64,000 bases of DNA, from contig CM038467.1 in NCBI GenBank assembly GCA_021464415.1, positions 12,851,411 to 12,915,410 on the forward strand. Reading direction: 5' to 3'. This document shows, in pieces, positions 59,520 to 64,000 of the stretch (position 1 is the first letter of the stretch; each line of letters starts with the position of its first letter). The translations under genes were made by a program, and so were the position numbers. The stretch comes from Lonicera japonica. Lineage: Eukaryota; Streptophyta; Magnoliopsida; Dipsacales; Caprifoliaceae. The notes beneath the pieces are model-generated. The model worked only from the letters and a program-made list of their open reading frames with translations, did no database searches and had not been told where the DNA came from.

Positions 59520-60900
59520 CATGGTGTAAAAAACGAAAAAATTAGTCCCAGCGTGCTAATGTTAAAAAAAAATTCCTTGCGACTGAACACCACTTTGAAG
59601 TCACAGAGAATGTGACAACACCAAAAAAAAAAAAAACGATTCACAAATATTTGTGGCTGTGATTGGTCCAATTTAATTATTTAAAACGAGGGGTGTGCCT
59701 GTGGGTACCAACCTTGTCTTTTTTCTTTCTTTTGGTGCTAAGCCAGTAACTTTTCACATGGCTGTTTGGTAGCTCAGAAAATCAAAGTATATGGCGTGCA
59801 TTAGTTCGGAGAAATGCTATAAAAAATATTGACCTGACTATTTTTAATATGACAACTTAGGAGACAGTATAGAATTAAATATTTTTGTTATCTGTTTATC
59901 ATAACTCTGAATAAAATTCATTAATTTATTCTACAAAATATCGGATTAAATATTCTTATTTTAACCAGTGTTTTATATTCTATTCGATATTTTTATTCAG
60001 CAAATTAAATAGAATTTATAAAAATATAGTCCTATATATAACATTCACGCATGCACGAATGACTAAGGATGTACAAAAAAATTGACCGAACCAACTGGAT
60101 CGCTGGTTTTTTTTTTGGTCTTTTTCCTATTTTCGGTTTGAGCCGGTCTGCTTGGTTGTGGACCGAATAGATTCAATGTGGTCCGCGGTCTAAGGAAGCT
60201 GAAAACTGAGTGGGACCAAACAGGCAGAGCAATTGTTGTTATTCTTTTCATAAACCTTTTAGTTGTCTTTCATGCACATAAATAACCTACAAGTAACCAA
60301 AAACTAGCCCATTAAGATATATGATTTCATATGAGTGACAGAGAGAGAGAGAGAGAGACAAGACTGACAAAACAGAGATTCCTTTCTCACAAGGTGAGGA
60401 TAGGGGTGTCAGATTTCTTGGCCCCGCAATGATTGCTGTTAGTTTTGGGCATGTTCCACACTATAATCAGGGTTGCTAACAAAAATGAATTCGGTTTAGA
60501 GCTAGAATGTACTCATTAATTAGTCAAGGATGAAATACAGGGTTTAAATACTTCACAAAGTACAATACATAAATAAATAAATTGAACAAAGGAAATATTC
60601 CGTACAAAACCAAGCAATGGGTTGCAGAGTTCTGGAAGACTCAGAAGGACTACTCTTTCTATTGGGCTTAATAAATCAGGCTGGGCTAATAGGGCTATAT
60701 TTTGGGGTATGTAATGTAACCATGCATCTATCTTTTTAACCTCTATCGTTCTTTCAACATAAGGAGGAAATAATAATAATAATATTGTAATATAATCAAA
60801 CTTTTGATTTATGAAATATAGACACATGCATATGATTCGGAACATTGAGCAAGAGAAACCTTTGTGAGCGTGAAGATAAAATTTCCGATATTTCAATTTT
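59520..60900. other. Intergenic stretch downstream of the enolase pseudogene
   Basis: No gene. 60,065-60,200 (TTGACCGAACC...GAGCCGGTCTGCTTGG) may be one end of a hAT element. A (GA)n tract lies at 60,338-60,358. The last enolase exon was sought here and not found; the 126-codon ORF at 60,516-60,896 has no domain. Confidence 0.45.
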
Positions 60901-60902
60901 AC

Positions 60903-63439
60903 CTGATTATATTTGGCCAGCCGCTCACTTCTGCAAGGAGCGCTTGTTTTGATCTAAACAACAAAATAAAGAATGGGTTAACACAACATTAAAAATTTAA
61001 AGATGCATAAAAAAGTAGCAAAGCATAAGGTACACGTTATAAAACCTGTCCACTAGCCAATCCAACGGAAAGATCTGCAATGAAGGTATCCTCTGTTTCA
61101 CCGCTACGGTGGCTAACCATCACACCCCACCCTGCAGGTTTTGAGTCAAGAGCTGCTTGAATGGATTCAGTTACTGTGCCTATCTGGTTAACCTTTTTAA
61201 TAAAAATGGCTAAACATGAGTAAATGTCGTGCATTGATCAATCACCAAACTGGCACATAATAACATTATCTGCTTAACTAATGAAGATAATAATAGTATA
61301 ACCATTTATCATGCAGAATCCATCATTGATAAGTAAATATATTATATTATATATGTCAGATGAGAAAAAAAAAATATATTCTATACTTGCCTTCAATAAC
61401 AACCCATTGCAAGCCTTCTTTTGGATAGCTTCGGTTATCTTCTCAGGATTTGTGACCAACAAATCATCGCCTACAAGTTGCATGTCGACAGATGATTGCA
61501 AGGAAGTCCACGAGCTCCAATCGTCTTGGTCAAAGGGATCTTCAATTGACACAATCGGGAAATCTTTGACAAACTCTTCGTAAAGTTCACAAAGACTCTG
61601 AGCTGTGAGTACATGAGCACCATCATTTGGTTGTTTCTTAAAATTGAGATCATATTTCCCATTTTTTGTCAAGAACTCTGAAGCCGCAACATCCATTCCA
61701 ATTTTGATCTGCAAAATTCCTTTTTAGTCCACAAATGCTGTATGAAAAACTAAATTCTAACTGAAAAGGAGAGAGAATCAGCTCCCCCTACCTTGCCTGT
61801 GTAACCAGCCATTTCAATTGCATCAATAAGCAATATCTACCCTTCCCTATTATCTTGAACATTCAGAGCAAATCCCCCTTCATCTCCAACATTGCATGCG
61901 TCTTGTCCATATTTTGATTTGATAATTCCCTTCAGTGTATGATATACTGTTTTTTAACAAATTTTGACAGTTTCAATTATCTTTATTGTCATGCCCAAAT
62001 TTATTTATTTTTTATCTTTGTCGTCAATACCTAGAACATGTTACTCTTATGAGATGATATATAAAGTGCACCAAGAAACTACTGAATTTGCTAACCTTCA
62101 CTTCCCATGCGAAGGGCCTTGGTGAATGAGTTTGCACCAACTGGCAGTATCATGAATTCTTGCATGGCCAGATTATTTCCAGCATGGCTGCCTCCATTGA
62201 TCACATTGAATGCAGGAACTGGCATAACAAGCTCCTTTGTTCCGGATATTTCTTGAATGTGCTTGTAAAGGGGTATTCTCTTTGCTCCTGCACCAGCTCG
62301 ACATACACTTAGAGATACTCCAAGTATTGCATTAGCCCCCAGTTTCGACTTGTTTGGAGTTCCATCAATCTCCAGCATAATTGCATCAAAATCAGCTTGA
62401 TTCCTTTGTATAGAATATAAGGATGAAGTGTCAAAACAATAACAAGTAACTGCAATTGTTAACAGAATAGAAACTTCAGATTTCAAATGGATGATTATTT
62501 AAGCACAAGTTTAAATAGCATTCAGATTATCTTATGCTGTATCACTACAATTACGTTCTTAAATCTCAAGAATGAAATTTCTTCAACAACTCCATACCCA
62601 GTAAATCATAGTTTTCTGAATTGGGAGAATAGGCAATGGTAAAGCTACTGAATTAAATCGAAGATACTTCTAATCCACAATCAAAAGGTAAAATTACACC
62701 AACCTGATATCGGCTTAGTCCAAATGTTTGATGATTCAAAATGCACCTAGCAAAATATCTAATCATGGTAACTCAAATTCAGTACAACTGCAGAGAGAGG
62801 AAAATGCACAACTAATTCAGCTATTGAACAATCTGTAGTTCTAGTTCCACGTTTACATCCAACATTAGGCGTGTGAACTATCAAACTCATTTTTTTTTTT
62901 TCACTAATAAGTATCGAAGTCCATCTCAAACCCTTGTCTTATAGATCCTAAGAATTATCTTATAATCAAATTCTCTGACCCGATAAATTGTTAACAATAT
63001 AATCGGGACTTAGAGACTAAATTGATCTGTCATACATATCAAAACTAAAGAGTAGCAAGGAGTAACTAATTAAATAATAGCTAATCAGTGAAACATGTAC
63101 GTACATGGAAACCAGATGAAATGATCAAATGATGAATCTTGTCGTATATTAGGCATTGAATCTGGCTATCACAATTCCTAATAGAATTAATTAACTTAAA
63201 ACAATAGCAACAAATACATACAATATATACTGATGCATGGAAAAAAATATGAATCACCTGACATCAAGGCCAAGGAGTTTAGGACCTAGGGTTTCATTAA
63301 TGTTGTTGACAGCAGTGAGTACACCTCTACCTCCATAAACGCTGTTATCACCGTCTCTGAGCTCCAATGCCTCATAGATCCCTCTGGATGCGCCACTTGG
63401 CACGGCCGATCGGTACAAGTCATCGGTGATAAGATCAAC
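60903..63439 (-). pseudogene. Cytosolic-type enolase (phosphopyruvate hydratase) pseudogene
   Basis: Six exons in family order on minus: 63439-63258, 62403-62096, 61946-61792, 61708-61391, 61192-61046, 60953-60903. They encode [18 protein letters not shown]..., [81 protein letters not shown] and IKTSAPCRSERLAKYNQ. Enolase interconverts 2-phosphoglycerate and phosphoenolpyruvate in glycolysis. This copy is broken: an in-frame TAG at 61,837-61,839 in exon 3, the first exon (before VDL) absent, and the last exon (after AKYNQ) absent. The catalytic loop SGASTG reads SGASRG and TGAP reads TSAP. Introns are retained, so it arose by DNA duplication, not retroposition. The intron after ACNGLLLK uses AAG|GCAAGT, a GC donor. 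Catalytic acids and the His and Lys are otherwise kept, so decay is recent. Confidence 0.9.
61837..61839 (-). other. Premature stop in the enolase pseudogene
   Basis: On minus, exon 3 reads [19 protein letters not shown], where functional enolases have a leucine; a single T-to-A change in TTG explains it. It is in phase with the upstream exon (exon 2 ends with one base, exon 3 starts with two). Confidence 0.85.
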
Positions 63440-64000
63440 CAAATATAATCAGGTAAAATTAAAAAAAAATTATAATAAAAATGAAATTACCACTTTATTA
63501 TATAATATTTCATGTTATTAATTTAAGTAATTTATAGATATTACATTGCATAAATATAAAGTGTATCGCAAAAATAGTAGACAAATAAATTAGAATAAAC
63601 AATATTTATTCAAGGTGTTTTGGGAGTTCAAAGAGGAGACTGGGTGGAATTATTACTTATACACTCCTGTGTATAAATATTTATTTATTTATTTTATTGC
63701 CAAAATCCCCATATTCTTCATAGAGCACTTTAAAAAACAATTCAATTCCTTAACAGTTAATTGGGTAGTAGAGACTAGCAGACCGTTTGGATGGAAGGAA
63801 TATGAAGGAAGGGAAAGGAAAAGAGGAATGATGGATTGCATTTTTTTTGTTTGGATAGAATATTTAAAGAGATCAGAATGAAAATGGAAGGAGTGGGAGG
63901 GAGTGTCATTCCTCTTTATTCCCTTACTTTCTTTCCTTCTAATATTGGGATGATTGGAAAAGAAATGAAACCCTTTTAATAAACAATTTACCTTTTTAAT
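63440..64000. other. Rearranged flank and MITE-like edge
   Basis: 63,439-63,460 is an inverted 22-bp copy of the enolase exon 6/intron border (see findings). From about 63,780 the sequence GACCGTTTGGATGGAAGGAA... followed by GGAAGGAG-type purine runs resembles the start of a hAT-type MITE that continues past the window. No gene. Confidence 0.4.

Noticed and set aside
60516..60896. 126-codon ORF downstream of enolase exon 6
   Set aside because: Does not contain the missing final enolase exon or any other motif.

Overview
This is an AT-rich plant nuclear window, most likely from a eudicot. It has GT-AG spliced genes, plant-type strictosidine synthase-like (SSL) genes, a cytosolic-type enolase copy, and a very high density of nested plant transposons. 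No species can be named from the sequence. There is no bacterial or organellar structure and no tRNA or rRNA gene that I could see.

Only two ordinary gene loci look largely intact. Both are three-exon SSL genes: one on + at 21,829-23,637 (322 aa, intact) and one on - at 57,352-58,671 (321 aa, signal peptide apparently separated by a frameshift). They point at each other across about 34 kb of transposons. A third relic, only a 3'-UTR-like stretch, lies at about 27,985-28,110. At 60,903-63,439 (-) is a six-exon enolase pseudogene with an in-frame stop and both terminal exons missing.

Layout from left to right: the edge of an LTR retrotransposon (LTR 344-1992, primer-binding site and leader at 1-343, body outside the window); a solo LTR of the same family (3680-5388); a gag-pol-less Ty3/gypsy-like element on - (5491-10240) carrying on the opposite strand an uninterrupted 244-codon LOB-domain ORF; a zone of MITEs and small hAT/MULE derivatives (10.3-20 kb); SSL gene A; more MITEs; then a nested nest. 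In that nest a degenerate Copia-like non-autonomous LTR element (28,405-43,862) contains an 11.2-kb Mutator-like element (29,211-40,425, perfect 10-bp target duplication). The Mutator-like element holds a decayed transposase (+) and a decayed plant-mobile-domain (PMD) gene (-), and a 1.1-kb TIR element sits inside its left end. Further MITEs cut the Copia 3' LTR. From 44 to 57 kb there are more MITEs, a long foldback element, a second solo LTR, and a possible CACTA element. SSL gene B, a hAT MITE and the enolase pseudogene close the window.

The main leads are: the antisense LOB-domain ORF inside a gypsy-like element; arrays of the 12-bp palindrome TGTCGCGCGACA just upstream of the TATA box in one LTR family; a six-unit array of a 22-bp palindrome inside a small TIR element; a three-copy MULE-MITE family with hairpin-forming minisatellites; and an inverted 22-bp scar joining the two ends of the enolase pseudogene. 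Boundaries given with target-site duplications were read directly. Family assignments rest on remembered consensus features and were not searched.
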